Made by a program: the position numbers and the translations under genes. Source: Streptomyces sp. SirexAA-E (GTDB taxonomy: Bacteria; Actinomycetota; Actinomycetes; Streptomycetales; Streptomycetaceae). From it: DNA of 64,000 bases. The stretch lies in NCBI RefSeq assembly GCF_000177195.2, contig NC_015953.1, forward strand, positions 2,170,001-2,234,000. Direction: 5' to 3'. Positions 11,717-22,978 of the stretch are shown here, piece by piece; position 1 is the stretch's first letter; every line of letters begins with the position of its first letter. The notes under the pieces were generated by a model. The model ran no database searches. It was not told the origin of the DNA and saw only the letters and a list, made by a program, of their open reading frames with translations.

Positions 11717-12439
11717 ATGGACGTCTCTTGGGAAGACTTCGGCTGGGAGCGGTTGGGCGACGGTACGGGGCGCCGGCGCCTCCCCCGCTGGGACGCGACC
11801 GCCGCGCTGGTGGCCGGGGCGGAGGGCGCGCTCCTCTACGACACCGGCTCCACGCTCCGGGAAGGGGCCGAGCTGCGGGCCCAGGCCGAGGGCCTGCTCG
11901 GCCGGAGGGTGACGCATATCGCACTGAGCCACCCGCACTTCGACCATGTGCTGGGCACCGCCGCCTTCGCCGGGGCCGAGGTCTACGGGGCGGTCGGCAC
12001 GGCGGAGCTGCTGTCCCGGGGGGCGGCGGAGCTGCGCGCGGACGCTCTGCGCCACGGGGTGGACGAGGAGGACGCCACGGCGGCGACGGACGCCCTGGTG
12101 GTCCCACGCCACCAGGTGAGCGGTGACTGGACGCTCGACCTGGGCGGCGGCCTCCAGGTGCTGCTGGCGAACGTGGGTCCGGGGCACAGCGGCCACGACC
12201 TGGCGGTGCTGGTGCCGGGCTCCCCGGTCGTGGTGCTCTGCGGCGATCTGGTCGAGGAGTCAGGCGAACCGCAGGCGGGCCCCGACGCCGTGCCCGCCCG
12301 CTGGCCGGCCGCGCTGGACCGGCTGCTGGAGCTGGGCGGCGAGGACGCGCTGTACGTCCCGGGCCACGGGGCGGTGGTGGACGCGGCGTTCGTACGGGCG
12401 CAGCGCGCCCGGCTGGCGGACCGGTTCGGCGTGTCGTGA
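11717..12439 (+). CDS. Metallo-beta-lactamase-fold hydrolase
   Basis: 240 aa. The zinc-binding motif [10 protein letters not shown] (HxHxDH-type) lies near residues 73-82, with [19 protein letters not shown] and [10 protein letters not shown] further on as the remaining ligands. It is a cytosolic hydrolase of unknown substrate. It has no Shine-Dalgarno but a -10-like TAGCGT 6 nt before the ATG, so it is probably leaderless. The DUF3097 gene follows 25 bp later on the same strand. Confidence 0.82.
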   Translation: MDVSWEDFGWERLGDGTGRRRLPRWDATAALVAGAEGALLYDTGSTLREGAELRAQAEGLLGRRVTHIALSHPHFDHVLGTAAFAGAEVYGAVGTAELLSRGAAELRADALRHGVDEEDATAATDALVVPRHQVSGDWTLDLGGGLQVLLANVGPGHSGHDLAVLVPGSPVVVLCGDLVEESGEPQAGPDAVPARWPAALDRLLELGGEDALYVPGHGAVVDAAFVRAQRARLADRFGVS

Positions 12440-12452
12440 ACGGGCCTCGGCC

Positions 12453-12464
12453 TATCGTCGGTCC
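12453..12464 (+). promoter_or_regulatory. Leaderless -10 element of the DUF3097 gene
   Basis: TATCGT (12453-12458) is followed by 6 nt and ATG 12465, the same layout as the preceding gene. It suggests the gene has its own leaderless transcript despite the short gap. Confidence 0.45.
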
Positions 12465-13283
12465 ATGCGCAGCTATCAGCCGGATCTGACCCCGCCGTGG
12501 AAGAGGTCCGCCCCCGTTCCCGAGGTCCCCGCCGAGCCCGATCTCGTGGTGGAGGAGGTGTCCACCGGTTTCTGCGGTGCGGTGATCCGGTGCGAGAAGA
12601 CGGCCCAGGGTCCTGCGGTCACCCTGGAGGACCGTTTCGGCAAGCACCGGGTGTTCCCGATGGAACCGCGCGGCTTCCTGCTGGAGGGCAAGGTCGTCAC
12701 CCTCGTCCGCCCGTCGGCCGGCGGCCCGGTCCGCCCGGCCCGTACGGCGTCCGGGTCGGTGGCGGTGCCCGGGGCGCGGGCGCGGGTGGCCCGGGCGGGC
12801 CGCATCTATGTGGAGGGGCGGCACGACGCCGAGCTCGTGGAGCGGGTCTGGGGCGACGACCTGCGCATCGAGGGCGTGGTGGTGGAGTACCTGGAGGGCG
12901 TCGACGACCTTCCGGCGATCGTCCGGGAGTTCGCCCCGGGCCCGGGTGCCCGGCTCGGTGTGCTGGTCGACCATCTGGTGCCGGGCTCGAAGGAGTCCCG
13001 GATCGCCGCACAGGTCACCGACGGGCACGTGCTCGTGGTGGGGCATCCGTACATCGACGTCTGGGAGGCCGTGAAGCCCTCGTCCGTGGGGATCGAGGCG
13101 TGGCCGGTGGTGCCGCGCGGCCAGGACTGGAAGACGGGGGTGTGCCGGGCGCTGGGATGGCCGGAGAACACCGGGGCGGCCTGGCAGCACATCCTGTCCC
13201 GGGTCAACTCGTACAAGGACCTGGAGCCCCAGTTGCTGGGGCGGGTCGAGGAACTGATCGACTTCGTCACCCTGCCCGCCTGA
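12465..13283 (+). CDS. DUF3097 family protein (actinobacterial, unknown function)
   Basis: 272 aa starting MRSYQPDLTPPWKRSAPVPE. The sequence matches the actinobacterial DUF3097 family as I know it. The central part, RIYVEGRHDAELVERVWGDD followed by LGVLVDHLVPGSKES and HPYIDVWEAVKP, looks like a TOPRIM-type nucleotidyl domain (conserved EG and DxD-like acidic residues). This is my inference. No membrane segments. It converges on hemW with a shared palindromic terminator. Confidence 0.85.
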   Translation: MRSYQPDLTPPWKRSAPVPEVPAEPDLVVEEVSTGFCGAVIRCEKTAQGPAVTLEDRFGKHRVFPMEPRGFLLEGKVVTLVRPSAGGPVRPARTASGSVAVPGARARVARAGRIYVEGRHDAELVERVWGDDLRIEGVVVEYLEGVDDLPAIVREFAPGPGARLGVLVDHLVPGSKESRIAAQVTDGHVLVVGHPYIDVWEAVKPSSVGIEAWPVVPRGQDWKTGVCRALGWPENTGAAWQHILSRVNSYKDLEPQLLGRVEELIDFVTLPA

Positions 13284-13296
13284 GGGCACCGGACCA

Positions 13297-13330
13297 CCCG
13301 GGGCGTGCGCGGGCCCGCGCACGCCCCGGG
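13297..13330. terminator. Bidirectional terminator between DUF3097 gene and hemW
   Basis: A perfect 34-bp palindrome (17-nt arms 13297-13313 and 13314-13330, no spacer) fills the 50-bp gap between two convergent genes. Confidence 0.75.
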
Positions 13331-13333
13331 GTG

Positions 13334-14575
13334 TCAGTCGACGAGGTCCCGGACCACCGCGTCCGCCAGCAGCCGCCCCCGCAGGGTCAGGACCGCGCGG
13401 CCCTCACCGAACGGTCCGGGCTCCAGCAGTCCGTCCGCCACCGCCCTGCCCGCCGCGGCCAGTCCGGCCGGTGCCAGCAGGGACAGCGGGCAGCCCTCCA
13501 CGAGCCTCAACTCCAGCAGGATGCGCTCCACCCGCCGGTCCTCGTCGCCGAGGACCTCACGGCCCGCCCCGGGCGAGCGGCCCTCGGCGAGCGCCTGTGC
13601 GTACGCCCCGGGGTGCTTGACGTTCCACCAGCGCACACCGCCGACGTGGCTGTGCGCCCCGGGACCCGCGCCCCACCAGTCGGCGCCGCGCCAGTACAGC
13701 TCGTTGTGCAGGCAGCGCCCCTCGGGCGTGCGGGACCAGTTGGAGACCTCGTACCAGGAGAAGCCCGCGGCGGCCATCGCCTCGTCGGCGATCAGGTAGC
13801 GGTCGGCGTGGACGTCGTCGTCGGTCATCGGGACCTCGCCGCGCCGGATGCGCCGGGCCAGCTGGGTGCCCTCCTCCACGATCAGCGCGTAGGCGGACAC
13901 ATGGTCGGGGCCCGCGCCGATCGCCGCGTCCAGGGAGGCCCGCCAGTCGTCGTCCGACTCCCCCGGGGTGCCGTAGATCAGGTCGAGGTTGACGTGCTCG
14001 AACCCGGCCGCGCGGGCTTCGGCGACGCAGGCCTCGGGCCGCCCCGGGGTGTGGGTGCGGTCCAAGATCTTCAGGACGTGCTGCCGGGCACTCTGCATCC
14101 CGAAGGAGATCCGGTTGAAACCGCCCTCCCGCAGGGCCTGGAGATAGGCCGGGCCGACGGACTCGGGATTGGCCTCCGTGGTGATCTCCGCGTCGTCCGC
14201 CAGCCCGAACTCCTCCCGGATCGCCGCGAGCATCCTGACGAGGTCGGCGGCGGGCAGCAGCGTGGGCGTACCACCGCCGACGAAGACGGTGCGGACCGGG
14301 CGCGGGTCGTCACCGAGCACCTTGCGGGCCTGGCGCACCTCCTCGACCAGGTGCGCCGCGTAGTTGTCCCGGGAGGCCAGAGCGCCCCCGGAGCCACGCA
14401 GCTCGGTCGCGGTGTAGGTGTTGAAGTCGCAGTACCCGCAGCGGGTCGCGCAGTAGGGCACGTGCAGGTAGAAGCCGAGCGGCCGGTCGGCGGCGCCTTC
14501 CAGGGCATGGCGAGGCAGGGCCCCGTCGTCGGGCACGGGTTCACCATCGGGCAGTACGGAAGGCATACCGTCCAT
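13334..14575 (-). CDS. hemW: HemW-type radical SAM heme chaperone
   Basis: About 413 aa. The radical SAM cluster motif CATRCGYCDFNTYT (CxxxCxxC) follows GFYLHVPY, and TVFVGGGTPTLL and ISFGMQS are typical. The CxxxCxxCDF form rather than true HemN features supports HemW, a heme-binding chaperone related to coproporphyrinogen dehydrogenase. The frame is open far upstream through the neighbouring gene, but the protein starts at ATG 14575 (or 14566), only 2 bp after the stop of the phosphatase gene, so the two are coupled. Confidence 0.9.
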   Translation of the reverse strand: MDGMPSVLPDGEPVPDDGALPRHALEGAADRPLGFYLHVPYCATRCGYCDFNTYTATELRGSGGALASRDNYAAHLVEEVRQARKVLGDDPRPVRTVFVGGGTPTLLPAADLVRMLAAIREEFGLADDAEITTEANPESVGPAYLQALREGGFNRISFGMQSARQHVLKILDRTHTPGRPEACVAEARAAGFEHVNLDLIYGTPGESDDDWRASLDAAIGAGPDHVSAYALIVEEGTQLARRIRRGEVPMTDDDVHADRYLIADEAMAAAGFSWYEVSNWSRTPEGRCLHNELYWRGADWWGAGPGAHSHVGGVRWWNVKHPGAYAQALAEGRSPGAGREVLGDEDRRVERILLELRLVEGCPLSLLAPAGLAAAGRAVADGLLEPGPFGEGRAVLTLRGRLLADAVVRDLVD

Positions 14576-14577
14576 TG

Positions 14578-16506
14578 TCACCCGTCGCCGGTGCTTTCCC
14601 CTCCACGCTCCGGCGGGCCGACCTGGAGCACGAGCAGCGCGAGGTCGTCGTCGGGCGGCTGCTCGGCGAACGCGTGGACGGCCCGCCTGATCCGGTCGGC
14701 GATGCCGTCCGCCGACAGCCCCGCACAGGCGGCCAGAGCCTGCGCGAGCCCGTCGCCGTCGTCGAACATCAGCCGCCCGGAGCGCCGCTCGGTCACCCCG
14801 TCGGTGACGCAGAGAAGGCTGTCGCCCGGTGCCAGCTCGAAGCTCTGGCTCTCGTACGCCACGTCCTCGACGACGCCGAGCAGGACCTGCGGCTCGGCCG
14901 CCGGGCGTACGAGGCCGTCGGGGCGCAGCAGCAGCGGCAGCGGGTGCCCGGCGCTGGCCACGGTGCAGCGCACCCCGCCGCCGGGCAGCGGCACGAGGTC
15001 GCCGTAGAGCAGCGAGAGGAAGCGGGACTGGGAGCCGTCCTGGATCTGCTGGCCGCCCGCCGCCGCGACCATCAGGGCTGCGGCCTCGGCGGCCTCCATG
15101 GCGTCGTCGAGCAGGAGCCGGTTGAGCCGGTCCAGGACCTCGCCGACGCTGAAGCCCTCCCGGGACAGCAGCCGCAGCCAGGGCCGGGCGAGGCCGGTGA
15201 CGACGGCGGCCTCCGGTCCGCTGCCCTGGACGTCGCCGAGGACGAAGCACCAGCGGCCGCCGGGGCAGGGGAAGAGGTCGTAGAAGTCTCCCCCGACCAC
15301 CCCGTCGTCGCCCGGTTCGTACACCAGGGCGCTGCTGACACCCGGTATGTCGGCGACCTTGCTGGGCAGCAGGCCGCGCTGCAGGATGCGGCTGATGGTG
15401 GCCTGCCGGGTGTAGGCCCGTGCGGCTCCCACGGCGAGGCCGACGCGGCGTACGAAGTCGGCGACGAGTGCGGCGACCTCACCCGGGAAGTGCGCGACGC
15501 CCTCCCGGCCGACGAGCACGGCGCCGAGCGTGCGTCCGCCGGAGGCGATGCCGTGGGCGAGGACGGTGCCGGCGGTGCCCCCGCGCCCGTCCTGGGCGTC
15601 GCGCGGCCACGGCACGGGGACGGCGCCCGGCCCCACCCCGGCGGGTAAGCGGAACGGCTCCTTCTCCAGCGCCGGGCGCAGCAGGTCGACCGCCGCCTCG
15701 TCGCGGTGCCAGACCCCGGCGAGCCGCGGGGCCGCCCCCGGGCCGCCGCCCTCGCTCTCCAGCCAGATCGCGCACCAGTCGGCGAGCCGGTCCACCACCA
15801 GCTGACCCGCCGTCGAGGCCACCAGGTCCTCATCGAGCTGGCCGGCGAGCAGGTCGGACGCCTCGGCCAGGAAGGAGAGCGCCCCGCGCCCGGCCAGACC
15901 GCTGTCCCGCCCGTCGTCCTCCTCCGCGGCGAGGGCGCCCACCGTGCGGGGGCGGGGCGTCGCCTCCCCGGACGACCCCGGGGCGGCGGGGAGGTCCTTC
16001 CAGTCGTCCGCGGGCAGCCGGGCCCAGACGGTCTTGAGTCCGGTGCGGTAGGTGATGCCCCAGGACTCGGCGAGGGTGGCCACGAGCTGGAGCCCGCGGC
16101 CGTACTCGGCGGGATCGGGGCGCTGCTCCGGGTCGTCGCGCACCGACCGCGCGGGATGGTGGTCGGTGATCTCCAGGACCAGCGCGGCCGGCTCCGCGCC
16201 GGAGGCGCCCTCCAGACGGAGGAGCAGCTCGACGGCCGTACCGGCGTGCACGACGGCGTTGGTGACCAGTTCGTTGGCCACGGTCACCGCGTCGTCGGCG
16301 AGCCGGTCGCCGAAGCCCCCGGGCCCGGGCAGGCCGAGCGCGGCCCACTCGGCGAGGGCGGCCCTGACGAACCGGCGGCCCGCGGAGGGGGCCAGCGGAA
16401 TGCCGGGCAGGCTCGTACGGGCGACCGAACGAGGGTCGTCGCCCTGACCGGCGACGACGCTTCCGGGACGGTGCACGATGTCCCGCTGCAAGGGAATGGG
16501 CCCCAC
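14578..16506 (-). CDS. SpoIIE-type PP2C phosphatase with N-terminal ATPase-like domain
   Basis: 642 aa from GTG 16506, which has AGGAG 8 nt upstream. Order of domains: an N-terminal GHKL/anti-sigma-kinase-like domain (DDAVTVANELVTNAVVHAG and EYGRGLQLVATLAESWG, about 50-175), a GAF-like middle (about 225-390), and a C-terminal SpoIIE phosphatase domain (GGDFYDLFPCPGGRW; late CVTDGVTERRSG). It probably acts in partner-switching control of a sigma factor, dephosphorylating an anti-sigma-factor antagonist, and may carry both kinase and phosphatase activities. Streptomyces encode dozens of such proteins; the target is unknown. hemW follows by 2 bp. Confidence 0.88.
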   Translation of the reverse strand: MGPIPLQRDIVHRPGSVVAGQGDDPRSVARTSLPGIPLAPSAGRRFVRAALAEWAALGLPGPGGFGDRLADDAVTVANELVTNAVVHAGTAVELLLRLEGASGAEPAALVLEITDHHPARSVRDDPEQRPDPAEYGRGLQLVATLAESWGITYRTGLKTVWARLPADDWKDLPAAPGSSGEATPRPRTVGALAAEEDDGRDSGLAGRGALSFLAEASDLLAGQLDEDLVASTAGQLVVDRLADWCAIWLESEGGGPGAAPRLAGVWHRDEAAVDLLRPALEKEPFRLPAGVGPGAVPVPWPRDAQDGRGGTAGTVLAHGIASGGRTLGAVLVGREGVAHFPGEVAALVADFVRRVGLAVGAARAYTRQATISRILQRGLLPSKVADIPGVSSALVYEPGDDGVVGGDFYDLFPCPGGRWCFVLGDVQGSGPEAAVVTGLARPWLRLLSREGFSVGEVLDRLNRLLLDDAMEAAEAAALMVAAAGGQQIQDGSQSRFLSLLYGDLVPLPGGGVRCTVASAGHPLPLLLRPDGLVRPAAEPQVLLGVVEDVAYESQSFELAPGDSLLCVTDGVTERRSGRLMFDDGDGLAQALAACAGLSADGIADRIRRAVHAFAEQPPDDDLALLVLQVGPPERGGESTGDG

Positions 16507-16655
16507 GGTGCGGCTCCTGACGGTCTCGCGATACGCCGCTGACGCTCCAGGGTCTTCCGTCCGGACACGGAGGACGAAAGACCCTAGGACAGAGTGACAG
16601 ACCGGCCGCGCCCATAAGCACCGAGTCACCGAAACGATCGACGTCGGACAGAAAC

Positions 16656-16697
16656 GGCCGGGGCCGGCGGACGCCCGCGCATCCGCCGGCCCCGGCC
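16656..16697. terminator. Terminator after the acyl-CoA ligase gene
   Basis: A perfect 16-bp GC-rich stem (16656-16671 with 16682-16697) and a 10-nt loop, 41 bp beyond the ligase stop. Confidence 0.7.
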
Positions 16698-16737
16698 CTG
16701 ACGCGCGCGTCCGCGCCCCGCCCCGGCGCCCGGGGCC

Positions 16738-18627
<1,890 letters not shown>

Positions 18628-18715
18628 GACGTCCTCCGGGCCTGCGGCATTGCTACGACCGGCTTCTTGGTGCTGCTGCTTGTCTTCCTGCTTTTCGTTC
18701 CCGCTCGGCCTGCTT

Positions 18716-18733
18716 GTTTAACTGGCGAGTAAC
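18716..18733. promoter_or_regulatory. Operator-like near-palindrome upstream of the acyl-CoA ligase gene
   Basis: On the minus strand it reads GTTACTCGCCAGTTAAAC, an imperfect dyad GTTACT/AGT(TA)AAC. It lies about 90-105 bp before the start codon and 17 bp downstream of the candidate -10 box. TetR-family regulators of lipid genes often use such sites; assignment to any one regulator is a guess. Confidence 0.3.
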
Positions 18734-18807
18734 TAACGGGGTGCTGCTCAGACTAGAGCGCGCGGGTCCGCGGCGTAAGGGGCAACAGGCCGCCGCTTCA
18801 TAACGAA

Positions 18808-18855
18808 CGACGGGCCCCTGGGCCGCGGAGGTGTCCGCAGCCCAGGGGCCCGTCG
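18808..18855. terminator. Terminator after lepA
   Basis: A 16-bp perfect stem (18808-18823 with 18840-18855); the loop holds a further short stem. It lies 74 bp past the lepA stop. Confidence 0.7.
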
Positions 18856-18928
18856 GTGGTTCCGGCCCCGCGCGACCCGGGGGCCGGGGGATGCCGCGCG
18901 CCCCGGGGCCGGGGCGCGCGGCCGGGTG

Positions 18929-20803
18929 CTACTTCTTGCCCTTGCCCTCGCCGGCGGACTCGTCGGTCGACAGGACGGAGATGAACGCGTCCTGCGGCAC
19001 CTCCACGTTGCCGACCATCTTCATCCGCTTCTTGCCTTCCTTCTGCTTCTCCAGCAGCTTCCGCTTGCGGGAGATGTCACCGCCGTAGCACTTGGCGAGG
19101 ACGTCCTTGCGGATGGCGCGGACGGTCTCGCGGGCGATGACCCGGGAGCCGATGGCGGCCTGGATCGGCACCTCGAAGTTCTGCCGGGGGATGAGCTTCT
19201 GCAGCTTGGCGACGAGCCGGACGCCGTACGCGTACGCCTTGTCCTTGTGGGTGACCGCGGAGAAGGCGTCGACCTTGTCACCGTGCAGCAGGATGTCGAC
19301 CTTGACGAGCTGGGCCGCCTGCTCGCCGGTGGGCTCGTAGTCGAGCGAGGCGTAGCCCCGGGTCTTCGACTTCAGCTGGTCGAAGAAGTCGAAGACGATC
19401 TCGGCCAGCGGCAGGGTGTAGCGGATCTCGACCCGGTCCTCGGAGAGGTAGTCCATGCCGAGCAGGGTGCCGCGCCGGTTCTGGCAGAGCTCCATGATCG
19501 CGCCGATGAACTCGCTGGGCGCCAGGACCGTGGCCCTCACGACCGGCTCGTGCACCTTGTCGATCTTGCCCTCGGGGAACTCGCTCGGGTTGGTGACGGT
19601 GTGCTCGGTGCCGTCCTCCATCTCGACGCGGTAGACCACGTTGGGCGCGGTGGCGATGAGCTCCAGGCCGAACTCGCGCTCCAGCCGCTCGCGGATCACG
19701 TCGAGGTGGAGCAGGCCGAGGAAGCCGACACGGAAGCCGAAGCCGAGGGCGGCCGAGGTCTCCGGCTCGTACACCAGGGCGGCGTCGTTGAGCTGGAGCT
19801 TGTCCAGGGCCTCGCGCAGGTCCGGGTAGTCCGAGCCGTCCAGCGGGTACAGGCCCGAGAACACCATGGGCTTGGGGTCCTTGTAACCGCCCAGCGCCTC
19901 GGTCGCGCCGTTGCTGAGGCTGGTGATGGTGTCACCGACCTTGGACTGCCGTACGTCCTTCACGCCGGTGATGATGTAGCCGACCTCGCCGACGCCGATG
20001 CCGTCGGCCGGGGTCATCTCCGGGGAGGAGACACCGATCTCCAGCAGCTCGTGGGTGGCGCCCGTCGACATCATCCTGATGCGCTCACGCTTGTTGAGCT
20101 GGCCGTCGACGACCCTGACGTAGGTGACGACGCCCCGGTAGGGGTCGTACACCGAGTCGAAGATCATCGCGCGGGCCGCGGCGTCGGCCTGGCCGACGGG
20201 GGCGGGGATGTCCCGGACCACCCGGTCGAGCAGGGCGTCCACGCCGACCCCGGTCTTCGCCGAGACCTTGAGCACGTCCTCGGGCCGGCAGCCGATGAGG
20301 TTGGCCAGCTCCTCGGAGAACTTCTCCGGCTGTGCGGCGGGCAGGTCGATCTTGTTGAGCACCGGCACGATGGTGAGGTCGTTCTCCATCGCCAGGTAGA
20401 GGTTGGCGAGGGTCTGGGCCTCGATGCCCTGGGCCGCGTCGACGAGCAGGATCGTGCCCTCGCAGGCGGCGAGGGAGCGCGAGACCTCGTAGGTGAAGTC
20501 CACGTGGCCGGGGGTGTCGATCATGTTGAGGATGTGGGTCTTGCCCTGGTCCTCGCCCTCGTTGGGCGCCCACGGCAGACGGACCGCCTGGGACTTGATG
20601 GTGATTCCGCGCTCGCGCTCGATGTCCATCCGGTCGAGGTACTGAGCGCGCATCTGCCGCTGGTCGACCACACCCGTCAGCTGAAGCATCCGGTCGGCAA
20701 GCGTCGACTTGCCGTGGTCGATGTGAGCGATGATGCAGAAGTTGCGGATCAGCGCCGGGTCGGTACGGCTCGGCTCGGGCACGTGGGTAGGAGTCGCGGG
20801 CAC
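18929..20803 (-). CDS. lepA: Elongation factor 4 (LepA)
   Basis: 624 aa from GTG 20803; upstream in-frame sequence over-extends into non-homologous residues. It has the translational GTPase G1 motif [13 protein letters not shown], then [12 protein letters not shown], then NKIDLP, and the LepA-specific C-terminal domain ([20 protein letters not shown]). EF4 binds ribosomes and is proposed to act in back-translocation or 30S maturation. It is divergent from rpsT, as is common in actinobacteria. Confidence 0.95.
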   Translation of the reverse strand: MPATPTHVPEPSRTDPALIRNFCIIAHIDHGKSTLADRMLQLTGVVDQRQMRAQYLDRMDIERERGITIKSQAVRLPWAPNEGEDQGKTHILNMIDTPGHVDFTYEVSRSLAACEGTILLVDAAQGIEAQTLANLYLAMENDLTIVPVLNKIDLPAAQPEKFSEELANLIGCRPEDVLKVSAKTGVGVDALLDRVVRDIPAPVGQADAAARAMIFDSVYDPYRGVVTYVRVVDGQLNKRERIRMMSTGATHELLEIGVSSPEMTPADGIGVGEVGYIITGVKDVRQSKVGDTITSLSNGATEALGGYKDPKPMVFSGLYPLDGSDYPDLREALDKLQLNDAALVYEPETSAALGFGFRVGFLGLLHLDVIRERLEREFGLELIATAPNVVYRVEMEDGTEHTVTNPSEFPEGKIDKVHEPVVRATVLAPSEFIGAIMELCQNRRGTLLGMDYLSEDRVEIRYTLPLAEIVFDFFDQLKSKTRGYASLDYEPTGEQAAQLVKVDILLHGDKVDAFSAVTHKDKAYAYGVRLVAKLQKLIPRQNFEVPIQAAIGSRVIARETVRAIRKDVLAKCYGGDISRKRKLLEKQKEGKKRMKMVGNVEVPQDAFISVLSTDESAGEGKGKK

Positions 20804-20912
20804 GCAGGGTCCTGATTCTTGAGACGCCGGACGCCGTGTCTCGGGTCGAAGTCGGGTCGGACGGATCGATACGTAGCTTCCATCGTCCCACGCCTGAGCG
20901 GCAGCGAACGGT

Positions 20913-20942
20913 TTGGGCCGGTCCGAGGGTGACTGATACCGT
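20913..20942 (+). promoter_or_regulatory. Candidate rpsT promoter
   Basis: TTGGGC (20913-20918), an 18-nt spacer, and TACCGT (20937-20942). This is a fair match to a HrdB-type promoter, about 78 bp before the rpsT start. Confidence 0.45.
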
Positions 20943-21019
20943 GGGCAGCTGTGCCTCGTGGCTCTCCGAAGCGGCGCGGCACTCCAATGAAGATCCAACG
21001 AACCTGAAAAGGCTCTTTC

Positions 21020-21286
21020 GTGGCGAACATCAAGTCCCAGATCAAGCGGAACAAGACGAACGAGAAGGCGCGCCTGCGCAACAAGGCCGTCAAGTCGTCG
21101 CTCAAGACCGCGATCCGCAAGGCCCGTGAGGCCGCCGCCGCCGGCGACGTCGAGAAGGCCACCGTGGCCGCTCGCGACGCGTCGCGCGCGCTCGACAAGG
21201 CTGTCTCGAAGGGTGTCATCCACAAGAACTCCGCCGCCAACAAGAAGTCGGCGCTGGCAGTCAAGGTGGCCGGCCTCCAGGGCTGA
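21020..21286 (+). CDS. rpsT: 30S ribosomal protein S20
   Basis: 88 aa, full length. It is Lys/Arg/Ala-rich with the classic start [20 protein letters not shown]. It binds the 5' domain of 16S rRNA early in 30S assembly. GTG start with AAAAGG about 8 nt upstream. A long leader (from about 20949) precedes it and could house autoregulation, but I see no specific motif. A 13-bp hairpin terminator follows. Confidence 0.97.
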   Translation: MANIKSQIKRNKTNEKARLRNKAVKSSLKTAIRKAREAAAAGDVEKATVAARDASRALDKAVSKGVIHKNSAANKKSALAVKVAGLQG

Positions 21287-21405
21287 GCTTTGTGATGTGA
21301 ACGCCGGAACGGACTCAGCGGGCCCTCTCTCCCGCTCCTGACCGGCACCCCGCGCCGCACACCGAACCTGCGTTCGCCACGCGGGTGCGGCGCACCGAGT
21401 GTGAA

Positions 21406-21452
21406 CGAAGGCCCCGGGCCCGTCCTCCCCAGGACACGACCCGGGGCCTTCG
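21406..21452. terminator. rpsT terminator hairpin
   Basis: CGAAGGCCCCGGG (21406-21418) pairs perfectly with CCCGGGGCCTTCG (21440-21452). The 3' arm runs into the tandem repeat that follows. Confidence 0.75.
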
Positions 21453-21513
21453 CGCTGTCCAGGCCTTCGCGCTGCCCGGGCCTTCGCGCTGCCGGGGTCT
21501 TCGCGCTGCCCGG
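21446..21513. repeat. 17-nt tandem repeat, four units
   Basis: Units start at 21446, 21463, 21480 and 21497, each close to GCCTTCGCGCTGCCCGG with 1-3 differences. The array sits between the rpsT terminator and the 3' end of holA and has no coding role I can see. Confidence 0.85.
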
Positions 21514-21559
21514 GTTCCCGTCCGTGGGCGTCCCCGGACTCCGGCGGGCCCCGGGTGCC

Positions 21560-22549
21560 TCAGCGCCCGCCGGAACGGGCCGCGCGGGCGATCGCGACCA
21601 CGGCTTTCTCCAGGGCGTACTCCGGGTCGTCCCCGCCGCCCTTGACCCCGGCGTCGGCCGCCGCGACGGCCCGCAGAGCCACCGACACCCCGTCGGGCGT
21701 CCATCCGCGCATCTGCTGGCGGACCCGGTCGATCTTCCAGGGGGGCATGCCGAGTTCCCGCGCGAGGTCGGCCGGTCGGCCTCCACGGGCCGACGACAGC
21801 TTGCCGATCGCGCGGACCCCCTGGGCGAGGGCGCTGGTGATCAGCACGGGCGCGACCCCGGTCGACAGGGACCAGCGCAGCGCCTCCAGCGCCTCCGCGG
21901 CCCTGCCCTCGACCGCGCGGTCGGCCACGGTGAAGGAGGAAGCCTCCGCGCGGCCCGTGTAGTAGCGGCCGACGACCGCCTCGTCGATGGTCCCCTCGAC
22001 GTCGGCGGTCAGCTGCGAGACGGCGCTCGCCAGCTCACGCAGATCGCTGCCGATGGAGTCCACGAGCGCCTGGCATGCCTCGGGGGTGGCGGAACGCCCG
22101 AGCGCCCGGAACTCCGACCTGACGAAGGTGAGCCGCTCGGCGGGCTTGGTCGTCCTGGGGCAGGCGACCTCGCGTGCCCCGGACTTCCGTACGGCGTCCA
22201 GCAGGCCCTTGCCCTTGGCCCCTCCCGCGTGCAGGAGCACGAGCGTGATCTCCTCGGCGGGCGCGGAGAGGTACGCCTTGACGTCCTTGATCGTGTCGGC
22301 GGAGATGTCCTGCGCGTTGCGGACGATCACCACCTTGCGTTCCGCGAAGAGCGAGGGGCTGGTGAGCTCGGCGAGTGTGCCGGGCTGGAGCTGGTCGGAG
22401 GTCAGGTCGCGCACGTCGGTGTCGGCGTCGGACGCGCGGGCCGCCGCCACCACCTGCTGCACGGCACGGTCCAGGAGCAGGTCCTCCTGGCCCACGGCCA
22501 GCGTGACGGGGGCGAGCGGATCGTCGGTGGAATTCCTTCTGGTGGCCAT
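21560..22549 (-). CDS. holA: DNA polymerase III subunit delta (clamp loader)
   Basis: 329 aa from ATG 22549. HolA-type features are seen: the N-terminal TLAVGQEDLLLDRAVQQVV, the conserved SLFAERKVVIVRNAQD, and a C-terminal helical domain with LGMPPWKIDRVRQQMRGW. It opens the beta clamp within the DnaX complex. In-frame sequence extends upstream, but ATG 22549 gives the family length. The position beside rpsT is the conserved actinobacterial arrangement. Confidence 0.92.
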   Translation of the reverse strand: MATRRNSTDDPLAPVTLAVGQEDLLLDRAVQQVVAAARASDADTDVRDLTSDQLQPGTLAELTSPSLFAERKVVIVRNAQDISADTIKDVKAYLSAPAEEITLVLLHAGGAKGKGLLDAVRKSGAREVACPRTTKPAERLTFVRSEFRALGRSATPEACQALVDSIGSDLRELASAVSQLTADVEGTIDEAVVGRYYTGRAEASSFTVADRAVEGRAAEALEALRWSLSTGVAPVLITSALAQGVRAIGKLSSARGGRPADLARELGMPPWKIDRVRQQMRGWTPDGVSVALRAVAAADAGVKGGGDDPEYALEKAVVAIARAARSGGR

Positions 22550-22684
22550 CGCCGTCCAGCATCCCACGCACCTGTGACAGCGGTCCTCGCCCCTGCCCCT
22601 CCGGTCCGGCCGGGGGTGCCGGGACCGGCGGCCGCCCCTGGTCCCGCGGACAGCCGTGGGCCGCGGATGCCGGAGAATGTCCGG

Positions 22685-22930
22685 GTGAGCGATGTGAGAC
22701 ATGTGCTGGTGCTGCCCGACCGCGACACGGCCCAGGACGTGGCCGACGAACTGCCCGACCGCTTCGGGGTCACCGAGGAGCCGCAGCTCGTACGGGACGC
22801 CCTGGCCGGCGAGGACGACGCCGAGGACGCCCAGTGGCTGGTGGTCGTGGAGGACCCGGCCGGGCGCCTGGACGCCGCGGCCCTCGACGCGTTCGCCGCG
22901 GAGTACGAGGGGTGGCTGGAGGTCCCGTGA
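22685..22930 (+). CDS. Conserved hypothetical small acidic protein
   Basis: 81 aa from GTG 22685 (SDVRHVLVLPDRDTAQDVAD), with GGAG about 10 nt upstream; an in-frame ATG at 22667 is possible. It is strongly acidic and has no membrane segment, cysteine or known motif. The pattern of a short beta-strand (RHVLVLP), helix, and a second strand (WLVVVEDP) suggests a small alpha/beta fold. I do not recognise a function. It is divergent from holA and convergent with the YceI gene. Confidence 0.68.
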   Translation: MSDVRHVLVLPDRDTAQDVADELPDRFGVTEEPQLVRDALAGEDDAEDAQWLVVVEDPAGRLDAAALDAFAAEYEGWLEVP

Positions 22931-22978
22931 CGGCGCCCGGCCCGCCGGGCGTCTGCCCGCCCCGCCGACGGCGGCCGG

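Larger units (their letters stand above)
18628..18928. other. Intergenic region lepA / acyl-CoA ligase
   Basis: 301 bp without a gene. It holds the lepA terminator (18808-18855), a weak promoter candidate on the minus strand (TTACGC 18778-18773, 17-nt spacer, TAGTCT 18755-18750) and the operator-like near-palindrome at 18716-18733. Confidence 0.5.

Noticed and set aside
12497..15007. Very long plus-strand frame (about 836 codons) across the DUF3097 gene and hemW
   Set aside because: Gly/Arg/Pro-rich shadow of genes with clear motifs in other frames.
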